This document shows, piece after piece, positions 24,701-36,669 of a DNA stretch of 64,000 nucleotides. The position numbers and the translations under genes are program-made. The notes beneath the pieces are model-generated. The model was not told the DNA's origin, ran no database searches, and worked only from the letters and a program-made list of their open reading frames with translations. The stretch lies in NCBI GenBank assembly GCA_030704615.1, contig CM060732.1, forward strand, positions 2,294,001 to 2,358,000, in the 5' to 3' direction. The stretch is from Takakia lepidozioides. Taxonomy: Eukaryota; Streptophyta; Takakiopsida; Takakiales; Takakiaceae. The first letter of the stretch is position 1; each line of letters begins with the position of its first letter.

Positions 24701-27700
24701 TTACTCCATGGTGAACCTGTTTGGTGCACAGGCTCATGTGGGGGCATATTCGGGGTTGGATCTCTGTTGGAATGTACTGGACAGGGGCTGAAGAGGATGC
24801 AGCTGCTCTATATGGAGAAATGGCAGTGTCGCACCTCCAGCAGCAGCAACAGCTACAGCTTGATGTGCGTTCTCAATCGTCAGTCCCACCAGCTTTCATT
24901 GTGGATGATTTTGATTCAGCATTTGGACTCCAGTTTCTTCGCTCACCTTTCTCTGGCAATGGGAGCCCTAAGCACTCAAGGCTGCCATTGGGAGGCTCTT
25001 TGATTGATGCTGGCGTTGCTGGGTGTGGGTCCTCATCTTCTGGCTTTTCGACTCCTTCGTACAGTACGCCTTCTCCCAGTGCATCTGAGGTGCAATCTTG
25101 AGCGTTGTAAAATTACCTTTGCTGATTTTTGCTGTGGGTGGATGTGTGAAGAGCATACGAACAGCTAAATCGAACAAGGGGTATACTTATCTGTTGTCGA
25201 TGGACTCTTGGACTGTTCATTCCAAATGGTCATGACATACTCATGGAACTGTTTGTGGGCTTTGAAACCCACTGGGGTCTGAGACCTAGCCTGACATGGG
25301 GCTCGTGCACAATTGACAATAGTCACGTTACAGCTAATGGAGTGTTGGTAAAGGGCTGGTATTATATATCTTACCAGAGATAAGTATGCTGATATCAGCA
25401 CTGCTAACATAGCGGTCTACTGATGTGTTGGTTGAGTGATGCCAAGGTTATGCTCAATTTTTAGGTTAGGTACTGTTAGGTACCCTTAGGTTCTGTTTCA
25501 GCTTTTCCTTGTAGAATAGATACTAGAATACGTAGACATGCCAGGGGGACACAGACCAAACTACAGATTAATGCACCTTTCAATAAAAAGAATTCAGAAT
25601 TGTACCAACACCTTTTTTCCATTGTCTCAGTGAGATAGGTTTCGATTTGTTCTTACAGGTGCCAACCGGAGGTCCTCAAGCCCCAGGCCGTAACGTGCAG
25701 GGGCTGCCAGGTAACAGCCCATTTGGAATTGGGAGTTCTATGGGGCACTCCTCAGTAGCAACTGGAGACAATCTCCCAAAGGCGAATGTTGGTGCTTCTG
25801 GTCATCCACAACAACGCCGCAAATTGGTCGATCCTGACGGCAAGTTTCGAAAGGTTCTGAAGATTTCTCCCATCTTCCAGCTACATCTAACATGAAATGG
25901 GCTTAATCCAACAGCACACATCTTCTGGGTGGTGGTTGAAAACATGCAGATCATATTATAGATTGAATGCAAACGTAACATTAGACTAGCGCACTTCTAG
26001 TGTATGGGAGGGATATTCATGCTGCGCTTGCAAAGCACTTATCACAGCTCCACGGAATAGACAATGGAATCTCCCACGGATCTCATAGTATAGAGGGCAA
26101 TAGAAGAAGAAGCGTTCTTCAGTTTCAATTTCCTGGTTGCGCCCTGTGCAAGCTGGACAGAGGCAGAAAGAAGAAAGAAATAGACTTTATAACATGCACA
26201 AGAAGATTGAAACTTATTATCCTCCACCAGGGTTAGAAAACTGTGGATGACGTAAATATTTCAAGCTTGGTTGCTTTTTTTTGCTGTGTCATGAATTGCT
26301 TTTTGAGGTCTTGCAGGTGCCTAGAGGCTTCCGTCACGTGTACCATGTCCAAACTCAAACAGTTTAATTATGATGACATTACAAAAGTACAGTAAGATTT
26401 ACCACGGGATGTCTTCTATTGATATCCTATGTCAACAGAGCTATGCATGATTGGTGCTAATAAAAGTATGCTAATGTATGAGTGTGACTCTGTTGAGTCC
26501 TTCAAGGGTTGCATGTATTGTGGCATATGTTGATGGATTAAATTGTTGCTGGGGCATGGCTGCAGAGTATACGATCCCTTTCTACACGTGCTGCATATAC
26601 TCAGGTTGGTTTTGCTTGGTTTTTCTGTCTTGTTGTGTGTGAAGAATACTCCTGTGGTTTCCATGTTTGCAATGCACGCAGTACCTATCTCACTGTCTGT
26701 GTGTGTCTATTCTGCTATGGGTGGCATAGTTTGAGCTGTCAATTGCCACTTTCGCACTCTGTGGATATAGCTCTTGCAACTGGGATGTTGTTTCGATGGA
26801 TCTACTTTCCGTACACTGTAGCTGTTTTGAGGGCTTCAGCTTTTCATATCTTCCCTGGGTAAATCCCTGGGTGCCGTAACAGAGGGAATAACTGTTACAC
26901 CGTGTGTGGGAATAGATACCTGGAAGGCTTTTTGAGCAGCCTAGACGAAGCACAAGACTCAACACAGGCGGAGATGCAAATAATGCATCACAGCAGCTTT
27001 GCTCGGCAACTGGCAGCACATCAGTAGCTCAATCTGCTAGTGGGACTGTAAGCAGTCTTCTCCCAGGTACAATTGTTGGGAGTCCAGGATCAGGCGGAAG
27101 GGGTGGAACTGCTAACCCCTTACGTATGAGCAATTCAAAGAAGGGTTCAGGAGGCACCATGGATGGCAGCTTTGATGAGGGTGAGTGAAATTGATGCATT
27201 CACCTGTTTCTACTCTTGGTTGTGTTGCTCACAATCCAAGTTCTGGGAATGTAAGTGAAAAACCATGATCTGAGGTTGCACATGCCAACAGGTTTATCAA
27301 AGTTTTCCAACAAACATGAAGAGATTTTGGGTGTCCAAGGTATTTTAAGGATCTGAAAGACTCATGTGCTAGATTCTGTGAACTTGAATCTTAATGCTGT
27401 GGATTTGCCAACCGGTTTATCAAAGTTTTTCAACGAACATGAAGAGTTTTTGGGTGTCCAAGGTCTTCCTCCTCAGTGTTGTGATCACCCTCTCCTGGTC
27501 TGTCTGCACTTGGTCGCTTCTTTGCCATGTCTTTGGCCAGGAAATTGTGTGATGAAAATGAAGTTAGGCAGAAAACTTCCCTGAACTTGTTCCCAGTCTG
27601 TGACATGGGAGAGGCTATCATGGATGACAGGTTTACCCACCCTTGGCACTAGACTGAAATTTTAAACTCAGGGTGGGAAGCCTACCTTTCAACAGCAAAC

Positions 27701-30700
27701 AGATGCAGAGAGGAAAGAGGGATTGCAATTGCCCGTTGTGTGGGCAACCTGAAGACAATATTCATTTTCTGATTCATTGTCCTGGCTACTCTCATGAGAG
27801 AGACGTCCTCTTCAAATCCATCAAGGGAATTGTGCCTGAACCTCTGTGTACCAACTTTGAAAGTCTCGAGGCTGAGCCAAAAGCCCAGGCCCTTTTGGGG
27901 CCTAGTTATTGGGCAAACCACACACAGCAGATTGATGCTTGTGTGAAGGGATTCCTAGAGGATATCTGGAAAACTCGGATTAATTGTCTGTTCCACAAGG
28001 CTACGGCAAACAACGTCTTATGAGTACATTCTTTGCCCTGCTCGCCAAGGGTTCCTTATTTGCGAAGTTTGATCAAGGTTCTTTGTTTGTAAACTCATCT
28101 GGGGAGTTCCCCTGTTCCTTACCCTTAAAAGAGTAAAGTTGGATGTAAAACCTTGGCTCGTCCTCAAAAAGAAAAAATGGAAGTAACTTTTTGATGTCTG
28201 TATGAGGGGGCATGAGGGATGAGGGTTTTGATCTGACAAGAGTTTTAATGTCTAGTTACAGGTTCCTTCGCCAAAGTGACAACAAGCGATGTCCAACAAG
28301 TCACATCTGTACAAGAGAGAGAAGTTAATGAAGTAGAACACTGGAAGCCCGAAGGGCCAATAGGAACGGGGTGAAAGATGGCGGAAGATCAAAGAGGTTT
28401 TTAGTGACAAAAGAAGAAACTTGTAATAAACTTGTGGTGCTTTCAGGGAGAAGATTGGTGGATGGCTTCGAACTGTGCGGAGGTGAAGAGGGGCCAAGCA
28501 GCAGTAGGAGAGGGGCGTTTGATGATGATCCTCAATGCACCTCAGGCATGCTAATAGGGGCAGCATCTCGCGGTTCGCGGTTTGCAGAGGGCCCCATGGA
28601 GCTTTTTTCGTTGCTGCGAATTCTTGGAGAGGGTTTTCGGCACCTATGCATGTTCCGATGCCAGGTATAATTTTTATGTGTTGGATTGATTGGCATGGTG
28701 GCAACTGCTGGAATCAAGGAATATAATGTACTCATAAGACGTTTGCCGTAGCCTTGTGGCCATTGACCCCGCGCCCTGTTTGAGCGGAACACAAAGGGAC
28801 AGAAACTACCTTTGTCAGGGGCTGATGCCGGTAGTTTGACTGACCTTGGAACAGACAATTGATCTGAGTTTTCCAGATATCCTCTGGAAATCCCTTTACA
28901 CAAGTATCAGTCTGCTGTTGTGATTTGCCCAATAAGTAGCGCCGAAAGGGCCTTGGCAGAAAGAGGTACAGGAACAAATCCCTTGATGGATTTGAAGAGG
29001 GCGTCTCTCTGGTGAGAAGGACAATGAATTAGAAAATGATTATTGTCTTCAGGTTGCCCCCACAACAGGCATTTGCAATCCCCCTTTCCTCTCTGCATCT
29101 GTTTGCTGTTCAAAGGTAGGCTTCCCACCCTGAGTTTAAATTTCAGTCTAGTGCCGAGAGTGGGTAAACCCTTGAGGTCATCCATGATGGCCTCCCCCAT
29201 GTCACAGACTGGAAACAAGTTCAAGGGAGTTTTCTGCCTAACTTCATTTTCATCAGACTATTTCCTGGCAACAGACATGGCTTTGGACACTACAGCCTCT
29301 AAGTCAGATTTATCCAGCAGGGTCAAGACTTGCAGGCTCAGATTCAGATCCTTGAAAATCTCTTCTACCCTCTTCGGCCAGGACTTGTTTGACAGGGCGA
29401 TCCTGCTTCCAAGATATAGAGTGGATTAACTTAGGATATCTGATATTAGTCATACGTTGCAGCTGACCCCATTTTCAAGGAATAGAATAAGAGTCAATTA
29501 GAGAAATCTACGTACTTCGTAGCTGGCAGAGGTGCTTTTGGTTCTATATTTTGAAGTATCTATCCCCCTATGTGCACATGAAACAAGAAAGGAAAATATA
29601 ATTTAGAAAACATGAATGCACTGGTTATGGCAATGTGACAGGAAGCTATGCAGGCCTTCACAAAGCTCTCACAGCAACAGTATGCAACTGCTTGGGTGCT
29701 TTGTCAGGTTCTATTGCTTCCTTTCTCCCTCTCAGGTTTGGTATTTGAAGTGGTATTTATTCTACATTGTTCCCTGGGCACACAGGGTCCCCTGGACTCG
29801 GAGACTGGACTTAGAGAGGTTCTTCGTTTTTAACGTTTCCTATATTCTAGCTTGTAGCTTTTAGGATGCTTTTGTCAAGATCCTTTCAAGTTCTGGTCTT
29901 TCAGGGTTGTTATTTTCATTTCAACTAGGTAGGCTTCGGTAGTCTGTTAGAGGTGAGATCTTCAGGTTCTCAAGAGGTTATCAATTGATGTATGCAGGTT
30001 GGGAGGGCATACTTTGAAATGGTGGACTACCCAGAGGCAGAACGTGCCTACAGTTGGGCCCGCCGAGTTTCACCTCACCATCTGGAAGGAACCGATATGT
30101 ATTCTACTGCCCTCTATGTATGTATTTTGGGTCTCAAGTGGGCCAGGCTGAATCAGATAGGCTCTGTTCCCAAAGTTGAGATTAGTTAAGCGGAAGGGAA
30201 TCACTACTGTATGCCTGACCTCTTGTATTAATCAATAGATGTGAGGGTTTTTCTTACGAAGAAACTTCATGTGTACGTCCTCGAACTGTCCATTTCTGTA
30301 CCTTTAGACACTTCACTATGGTTGTTTATTGTCTCAATCTACAAAATCTGGAGAAAGATTTGCTAGACATGGGTAGTACTTCAAACTGCATTGAGAAGAA
30401 GCTAGCTCCTGCTAGTGGACAGTGCCGGTTCACGAAAATCACACATGCTGTGGGTCTTTTGATGGGGACCCTATTGTTGTAGTGGATGGTCTTAGACCGC
30501 ATGGGATCGATTCTTGGACCAAGATATCTTGAATAGTGGCCGGGGTGTGGATTTCCAATGGTGGGGGAGCTCATCCCATAATGCAGATTTGGCATCTTTG
30601 GCTTTTAAGCAGCCGGATAAGTTGTTGGTCCTATTTGGGAATCAGGCAATAGATCGAACATTGAAATCTTGAGATGATCCGAATCTGCAAATCTCCTCTC

Positions 30701-33593
30701 AAAACGTTTTTCTCTTGCTGATAGAGAGTGTCTCATTCTTGTTTGGTCTTGACGTTATTATTGCTAGCTTCTCTGTTCGCCAATTTTTTTCATTTGCATT
30801 TGAACTCTTTGTAAGGACTTTGTGGTAAATGAGCCATGGCAGCATATGAAGAAGGACGTGGAGCTGAGCTACCTAGCACAGGAAGCAGTTGCTATGGACC
30901 GACTTTCTCCTCAGGCCTGGTATCTTTTACATGACCTTGTGTCTAAACTTCCATAGTTGTCAGAGGCCTGCATTCTCCATTGTTAAATATCTCTGTGCTC
31001 TTTGGCATCATTTGCAGCTGGAGCTCTTAAATATATCCCCTAGCCTACAACCAGATGAGCATTTTAGAAGTCTGGACAACTTATGTCCTGGTGTAGGATG
31101 TAGAGGTCTGGTACTGTGTGGTTCTAAAGACTTCAGTTTGCACAGAATGGTTAAGTAGTGATGTGGGTAGTCTAGACTCTGTCTTAACCTGATCTGGCCT
31201 GGTTGTTGGTCCTGATTAGCAGCAATATTGTCAATGCAGGTGTGTGATGGGCAACTGTTTCAGTTTGCAAAAGGATCACGAAACAGCCCTAAAGTTTTTC
31301 CAGCGTGCCCTACAGCTTGACTCCCATTTCACATATGCGCATACTCTGTGTGGCCATGAGTAGGCTCTCTGTGCTCTTTTGAATACTTTTGGATTGAGGC
31401 AAAACAACTTTCCAGTTTCAGTTGTAAATCAAGCATCCAAATACATGATACAATTTAGCAGTGGTAACCATACGGTTGTAAGCTGGCAACTTACTGCGGT
31501 TTGAGTGCTGTCATAGATATAGCTATGTATTTCAAGAAGCAGCCCCTGTATGGCTATCCTTCTGCTGTTGAATCGGTATGTGTCACCTGTGTGATCGATG
31601 GAACATTGCACTTCTACAATGAAGCCCATGAAGCTATTTGGTACAGATATGTTGCTATGGAGGACTTTGAGGAGGGTCTGACTTGCTACCGCAATGCCAT
31701 TCGAATGGATGCCCGCCATTACAATGCCTGGTAAGTCTGGTTGGTGCATCGTCGATCCAAAACTCTTGACTGCTTGGTAAGACAATGTGGTACTGGAAAA
31801 TGTGTGCTTGGTTGTGACCTAGTCGCCTGGGTTTTATATGGAACTCGCAGGTATGGTTTGGGAACTATCTATTTCCGACAGGAGAAGTATGAGCTGGCCG
31901 AGTATCACTTTCGCCGATCCCTCCATATCAATACACGGTCTTCAGTGCTGCATTGCTATCTGGGTATGGCTTTGCATGCCCTTCAGGTTGGCTTCTCTCC
32001 CATGCCCCTCCCCACCCTCTTGAAGAGCTCACATGTAAAAGGTTGTTAACTTGGGGAGGAGGAAATGGACTTTTCTGGTGCAGGCGATTGACTGGGAGTA
32101 AAAAGATCAATGTGTCTCCTGCTGCTTAGACCATCCCTAGAGTACGGGTGCACTGCGTAGGGGGGCATTTGCAATCGTTTTTTAAATAGCTTTCTAGGCA
32201 CAACCAGGGATCGTAGCGTTACATCAGGCCTTTCCAGAACAGTATTGTTGGTTAAGATCAGATGCTCAAGTCACTTTGAAGTGCAAATGGACCAGAATAT
32301 TTATCCAAGAAATGGTCACCCTCTCAAGAAATGGTCCTATTTTGGAGTGTGTTCAGAAGTGCACCAGCTGAAGCCCCATGCAAATGTACTCTTAAGATTT
32401 TTGACACCCTTGTACAGAGTTGGACTCTAAACTACCTGAACCATACTTAGCAGTAGGCTGAAGTACAAATCATGAGCAGGTTACGAACCACACAGTAAGT
32501 CAACCTTGTTGGGTAAAAGGGAACCTATCTGTTTGATGGTGCATGATGCCAAGGACCAGACTTGCTGCATTGTATTGGGTACTTGTGCCCACATTAGAAC
32601 TATTCTGGACCCAAAACCAAGCCCAGGATCTATGGCCAGAAAGGGGGATGACTGCGCCTCTCTCCATTGTATGTAGATCTGTATTACAACAAGCTGGGGA
32701 GAAGGGAAACAGTCTTATGAACAGACAGCTGATAAGGTGTGTTTGGATGTAAAAGCGTAAAGCTAAGTTGTTTCTGGAACTCGTGTAGAAAAATGGGGAG
32801 GCACTGGCATTGCTGGAGCAAGCGATTGTTGCAGACCCCAAAAACCCTCTCCCGAAATACCAAAAAGCAAGTGTATTGATGAGTGAGGAGAAATACCATG
32901 ATGCCTTGGCGGAGCTTGAACAGCTGAAGGAAGTGGCACCAAGAGAGAGTAGTGTCTATTTTTTGATGGGAAAGATCTACAAACGACTCGACTTGCTAGA
33001 GCGTGCGATTTACCACTTTTGCATTGCGCTAGATCTGAAGCCATCTACCACAGACGTCAACCTCATTAAGGTTGTGCTTTGCCATCCTATTTACTGGTTC
33101 TCTGTGACTCTCTCACTCTCTCTCCATCTTGCAAGAACATCTTTGCTAGAAGTTCTGGCAGTTTCAAGTTGACCACCTTGGAGTGCAGTTAAATCACCAT
33201 TTGGGCACCCAGGGTGTACAGCGACCCCCCGGGTGCAAGGCATTTGCAGCTTTTTGAATTTCCTCTTATTATTATTATTATTATTATTATAGTAGCCTGT
33301 GTATGTGCTTAAGCAATGAAATGTGCACCTGCACATCCTGTAATTAATCCAGGACAAGGTGTACTTGACCACAAAGTCTCCATAGTGCCTGAACCCTCAA
33401 CTTAACCGGGGAAGTGAGATGTCGAGTATGTATGATGTTGGAGAACTGAATCCTTCTCTCCAGATGTAAGTAGGTGTGGGTTAACAGATGGAAACTCATG
33501 AGACCGGAGCGTAACATGTTCTTTGTTTTGACATTGCAGACAGCAATAGAGAAGCTGCCGGTTGCAGATGATCTGGAGGAAGAGAATTTGTAA
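12718..33593 (+). CDS. CDC27: CDC27/APC3, TPR subunit of the anaphase-promoting complex
   Basis: CDC27 (APC3; HOBBIT in Arabidopsis) is a nuclear scaffold of the APC/C ubiquitin ligase. It dimerises and its TPR superhelix binds the C-terminal tail of the CDC20/CDH1 co-activators, so cyclins and securin can be degraded in mitosis. Seventeen exons were found by hand. All have GT-AG borders and compatible phases, and together give 2,214 nt, 737 codons and a stop, close to the plant family length. Residues 1-144 are the N-terminal TPR region (VYMYRNATFLCERLV near the start), 145-400 a low-complexity linker with a Gln run, and 400-720 the C-terminal TPR block (VGRAYFEMVDYPEAERAY, CVMGNCFSLQKDHETALKF). 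The start ATG at 12718 was chosen because it immediately precedes the conserved first helix. The gene appears intact despite many LINE insertions in its introns. Confidence 0.95.
14211..14693 (+). mobile_element. LINE 3'-end fragment in CDC27 intron 2
   Basis: A 5'-truncated copy begins near CTTTGAACATTAAATAGATG and ends with CGTCTTATGAGTACATT followed by a (CT)n tract. It covers the zinc-knuckle end of the LINE ORF (CGQPEDNI is still readable), with stops and deletions elsewhere. Confidence 0.8.
16381..16860 (+). mobile_element. LINE 3'-end fragment in CDC27 intron 4
   Basis: The same 3' region of the LINE family starts at GCACTAGACTGAAAT. It carries two successive terminal motifs: a GAGTACATT ending near 16819, then CTCTCTGTGAGAGAGTACG, then CTTATGAGTACATT ending at 16860, followed by (CT)n. 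The double end suggests a second, very short insertion at the tail of the first. Confidence 0.78.
17060..17337 (+). mobile_element. LINE 3'-region fragment in CDC27 intron 4
   Basis: Open coding for the C-terminal zinc-knuckle segment is visible: GECNCPLCGQPEDNIHFLIH followed by RDALLKSIKGIVP. The fragment stops at GGATATCTGCAAAACCCGG and is followed directly by another partial copy that starts further upstream in the element. Confidence 0.8.
17338..17548 (+). mobile_element. LINE internal fragment abutting the previous one
   Basis: It encodes DMGEAIMDDLKGLPTLGTRL and the start of the CPLCGQPEDNIHFLIHCP knuckle and then breaks off. Its order relative to 17060-17337 shows two separate partial copies rather than one deleted copy. 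Confidence 0.75.
18260..21880 (-). mobile_element. LINE (non-LTR) copy with endonuclease and reverse transcriptase, decayed
   Basis: This is the fullest LINE copy, on the strand opposite to CDC27 and inside intron 4. From its 5' end it shows an ORF1-like/linker region (21560-20833), an AP-type endonuclease (about 20815-20338, with LLGDFNAWVG readable across a frameshift), and reverse transcriptase (19604-18527, with KAGGPDGIVNELIR, GNYRGITLLN, QGVAQGCTLSPLLFNVFI and the ADD box as LADDFAGIG). The 3' portion is missing after about 18260, so the zinc-knuckle end is absent. Several frameshifts make it non-functional. The element class copies by target-primed reverse transcription. Confidence 0.88.
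21881..23720 (-). mobile_element. LINE copy with internal deletion (5' end plus 3' end)
   Basis: The 5' region (23720-22830) matches the 5' part of the neighbouring copy. The sequence then jumps near 22825 straight to the C-terminal region (SIQVGVLKECMSACSKTANV, then CPLCGQPEDSIHFMIH), so endonuclease and RT are gone. The 3' terminus, read as CGTCTTATGAGTACATC plus (TC)n on the minus strand, directly abuts the 5' end of the copy at 18260-21880. Confidence 0.82.
23721..23765 (-). mobile_element. Extreme 3' tail of a further LINE copy
   Basis: The minus strand reads AATATCTTACGAGTACATTT followed by a (CT)n tract, the family's terminal signature. It abuts the 5' end of the preceding copy. Only the last few dozen bases are present. 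Confidence 0.6.
24785..27180 (+). other. CDC27: CDC27 exons 6-8 (linker region)
   Basis: Exon borders: 24785-25089, 25659-25853 and 26916-27180. Exon 6 starts with GAEEDAAALYGEMAV followed by a Gln-rich run. Exon 7 ends with RRKLVDPDGKFRK, and exon 8 begins IPGRLFEQPRRSTRL, which matches the conserved GRLF...RRSTRL motif of plant CDC27. The rest is Ser/Gly-rich and probably disordered. Exon 8 ends in phase 1, matching exon 9. Confidence 0.88.
27515..28030 (+). mobile_element. LINE 3' fragment in CDC27 intron 8
   Basis: A 5'-truncated copy with one of the better-preserved ends: SLPFNSKQ-type linker, CNCPLCGQPEDNIHFLIHCP, RDVLFKSIKGIVPEPLCTNF and the terminal CGTCTTATGAGTACATT. Just upstream, a ~57-bp stretch of intron is duplicated (27290-27345 and 27410-27466, sharing GGTGTCCAAGGT). 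Confidence 0.82.
28725..29470 (-). mobile_element. LINE 3' fragment in CDC27 intron 9
   Basis: This minus-strand copy ends at 28725 with the terminal signature (AATGTACTCATAAGACG on the + strand). It covers the zinc-knuckle region, here altered to CLLWGQPEDNNHF, and the upstream DMGEAIMDDLKGLPTLGTRL segment. It is only about 60 bp from the splice donor of exon 9. Confidence 0.8.
33265..33291. repeat. (TTA)n microsatellite
   Basis: About nine TTA units lie in intron 16 of CDC27. Confidence 0.9.
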
Positions 33594-36280
33594 ACTGGCA
33601 AGTCTCTCATGGCCCTTCGTGTGAGTGTGGTGTACACCCTCTCCTTGATCATTATCTCAGTTCAAAAAGCCTGACTTGTGCTGTAAGATCTGAACCCTGA
33701 AGTGTAGGCAGTGCTCTCTGTAGTTTGTGATGTTACTTTGGTTGGAAAATTACCAATAATTGTGCTGCCTCTTGTTGCTCACAAATATCATCAGATGGTA
33801 ACTAAAGGTTTTTTCCTGAAAGGTTGGCTAATATATTTGCATCTCTTTTTCTTCTGACTTCTCATGTGTTGTAAATCAGTGTATATGGTATGGAGCATAT
33901 GAAAACTTCTCTATGTTCATGAACAATCCTTCACATCAGCCTTCCAGTCATCACTCAATTGGTCAGGCCCCTAGTTTCCCCATGTTTGTCCGTTCAAATC
34001 AGCACATCCATTACGTTCTTCAGTTTCCAACAGGGATAACATGCTGTCGAAATTCATTGATCCATGCACTCTTGCCTGGTTTCTAATCTTCGTAGAGTGG
34101 AATATCCCCCCTGAATTGTTAGTTTAGAAGACCTATTTCTGAGCTGCTCTGCAGTAGTTTAAGTTATCTCCAGATGTTTGGTGACACCAGCTGCGACTTG
34201 GCACACAGTAGGTGTATCATACTCAATATAGGCTCCACTGCATTCCTACCATCTGCACTATTGGAGTGAGAAGTTAGTAATTTTGACACAGCTGGGTGCT
34301 TCATTTTGCTCCACAGAGTGCTTCAAAAAGTAAGTGGAACACAATCTAATATGGAGAAAAATAATACTATACCTCAATGGCTAGTGGCTACTCCCCTGCT
34401 CTTGCCCATCCTTGATTAATGAGCCCAATGGACATCTGAGAGCGCATAATCCCTATGGAAAGGACATGGTTAGCCATTTGAAGAAAGTCCAATGTCAATC
34501 CAAAGAGCAGCAAAGAACTCACATACCATCTAGGCCCGGGGCCTTACCAGAATTGAGACTACTGATCCCTTGGCCTGACTCATCTAAAGTGAAGTGAGCA
34601 TTCAGCACGCAATATCTCCCACAGAAAGTGAACGGGGGATGGAAGCAAGAGTGAGATTGGCACTCCCTTACCTCCCCAGCAACAAAGTTGATATCCATGT
34701 AAATCTACAAATTGCTATAGGTTGAAAACCGAAACTCAGTTGGCTGCTCTAACTAAGGTGGTGTGATCTGGATCCAATGAGTTTCCTCAATAGCGAAATC
34801 TTCCAAAACCCGACCTGCTAAGGTTTCTAAAATATACAAAACCCAACAATGCTGGTGTGATCTGGATCCAACGAGTTTCCTCAATGCGAAATCTTCCAAA
34901 ACCCGACCTGCTAAGGTTTCTAAAATATACAAAACCCAACAACGCTGGTATGTACTGTTCTGGCATGAACTGTTCTGGCATGAATTTGCATCCAAAAGAT
35001 GTAAGTTAGGTCATGACATCAGCCATATCACACCAATACCCTCAAACAGGAGGTCTTCTTTGTGGTTCGCGCAAATGGGTATACTTTTTAACTTGGATTG
35101 ATCAATTAGGATATTGCTACATGCAATGAAGAAGGACAAATTGTGCATAATGTTGCTTGTACAATTGAGTTTTCCACTAATGCTATTGCAAATCAGAACG
35201 ACTACTTTATATCCATACGTAATGATGTTTCTAGTCTGTGATACTACTCTTTGAAGTTCAGGGGGTTTGCTTTAGTAGGTTCCTGCGTTGATGAGTATAT
35301 AATAACATCTGGTTTCGTGGGTTTTGAGGAGGAGTTAACGAAGGTGCCAAATTGCATGTTTGTGGCTAGTAATGTGGCCATAATGGGTGCTTGCAATCAT
35401 CCTAATCCTCATAGCTGGGGTCTGAGGGTGCAAACGCAGGCATAGCCTCAACCCCCTGTACTCCAATTTCAATATACCTCTAAAAAAATATTCCCAAGTG
35501 CTTTGAAGACATTCACCTCACTTCTGTTCGTCCCTCACATCAATCATCACCAATAAACACAAAATCGAGCAAACCACTTGAGCAAGTCTAGGTCATCCCT
35601 CCTTATAGAACCCACCCACGATAGGGCCATTAGGTGAAGTGGCTCTTTGTTACGCCGGCTAGTAAAGAGGGACAGACGACTCCGGCTAGGCTAATGTGTA
35701 GTAGTGCACACATAGCAAGCAACATGATTGACCTTTTCTGAAACATCATGAAACTTCCAACAAAAAGTCTCAAGGCATTTTCATAACACCACACATATTT
35801 GATCTCTGTATAGTTCAAGGTTATTTCCATCTGCCATGCATCAATTTGTGGTAGCTACTATCCATTAAATTATGATGGTAACATATACAACAGAATCTTA
35901 TAGGCATCAGTTGGAGTCAAATTTTACCTATACCAAAGATGAAGGAACAACGATCATATTCCACTGGTTTGTGTTTATCCTCCACCTAATGGTCATGTTT
36001 TTTGTATTAGGTAAAGTCCTGCAACGAGGGCTTTACGCGATTCAAGATTCCGGGGCTGTGAAGACCCATTCTCTCCTAGCCTAGAAGTTTCCTAATTCAT
36101 CCATGCGGCGATACTCATTCATCCGTATAAAATTTTCGCCTAAGAGTACCGTTAAACCGTTGCACTCATGGTTAGTTTAGGGGTTAATTCGCTAGATGGC
36201 AGCATCCAGGCCCTACATTTGATCTAAGGCTGCAAAAAGGCGCCGTGGGCTCAGTCTGTTGCGTCTCGCCACGCGGCAGG
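33594..36280. other. Intergenic region after CDC27
   Basis: No gene or complete element was recognised. The first few hundred bases are presumably the CDC27 3' UTR. The only clear structure is the tandem duplication at 34758-34948. Confidence 0.5.
34758..34948. repeat. Two-copy tandem repeat of about 94 bp
   Basis: The unit starting GGTGTGATCTGGATCCAA and ending AAAACCCAACAA occurs twice in direct succession with only three or four differences. A shorter direct repeat, ACTGTTCTGGCATGA, follows at 34966-34995. Confidence 0.9.
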
Positions 36281-36525
36281 CAAGCAGGCAGCTAGGGTTT
36301 TGTATAAAGACGGCGGCAAATACAGGTCAAGCAGCCTGTGTACACTGGTGTGAGTAGTTACTGTACATGTGAAGCTTTTGAACAGGCAGTGGATGAGAGC
36401 TTTTGGTGTCAGATTCTTGGGTTGTTCCTCTTCTCGCGCGTCGCTCATCTCTTCTTGCTTGCCCCTTTGTTGTGAAAAGTTGGTTCTTGAGAGGAAAAAT
36501 GAGCATATACTTCACGCTCGCTTTG
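36281..36525 (+). repeat. Left terminal repeat (LTR portion) of the outer gypsy element
   Basis: It is about 93% alike to 61308-61544: both run from CAAGCAG(G/A)CA(G/A)CTAGGG through GTATAAAGACGGCGGC to CATATACTTCACGCTC(G/A)C. The shared GTATAAAG is a plausible TATA box and CTTCTCGCGCGTCGCTC lies in the presumed leader. Similarity fades at both outer edges, so the full LTR boundaries are not certain. Confidence 0.75.
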
Positions 36526-36669
36526 TGGTGGAGAGAAGCCGGGTAGCGTATAGACATTTGGCAGCTGCTGCCCGCTCTGACAGGCTCAGTTAGGTCTTTT
36601 GCGGGATCTGCACTAATCTATGCTACATAGTGCTTCGCTAATCAGTCTTACCAATGGCGGCTAGTCACT

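Larger units (their letters stand above)
28588..33593 (+). other. CDC27: CDC27 exons 9-17 (C-terminal TPR superhelix)
   Basis: Exon borders: 28588-28664, 29642-29707, 29998-30117, 30843-30919, 31240-31359, 31647-31730, 31851-31986, 32789-33070 and 33540-33593. Together they give a run of TPRs: LLRILGEGFRHLCMFRCQ (exon 9), ARRVSPHHLEGTDMYST (exon 11), LSYLAQEAVAMDRLSPQAW (exon 12), RNAIRMDARHYNAW (exon 14), YGLGTIYFRQEKYELAEYHF (exon 15) and YFLMGKIYKRLDLLERAIYH (exon 16). The short acidic tail (DDLEEENL) ends with TAA at 33591-33593. Confidence 0.93.
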
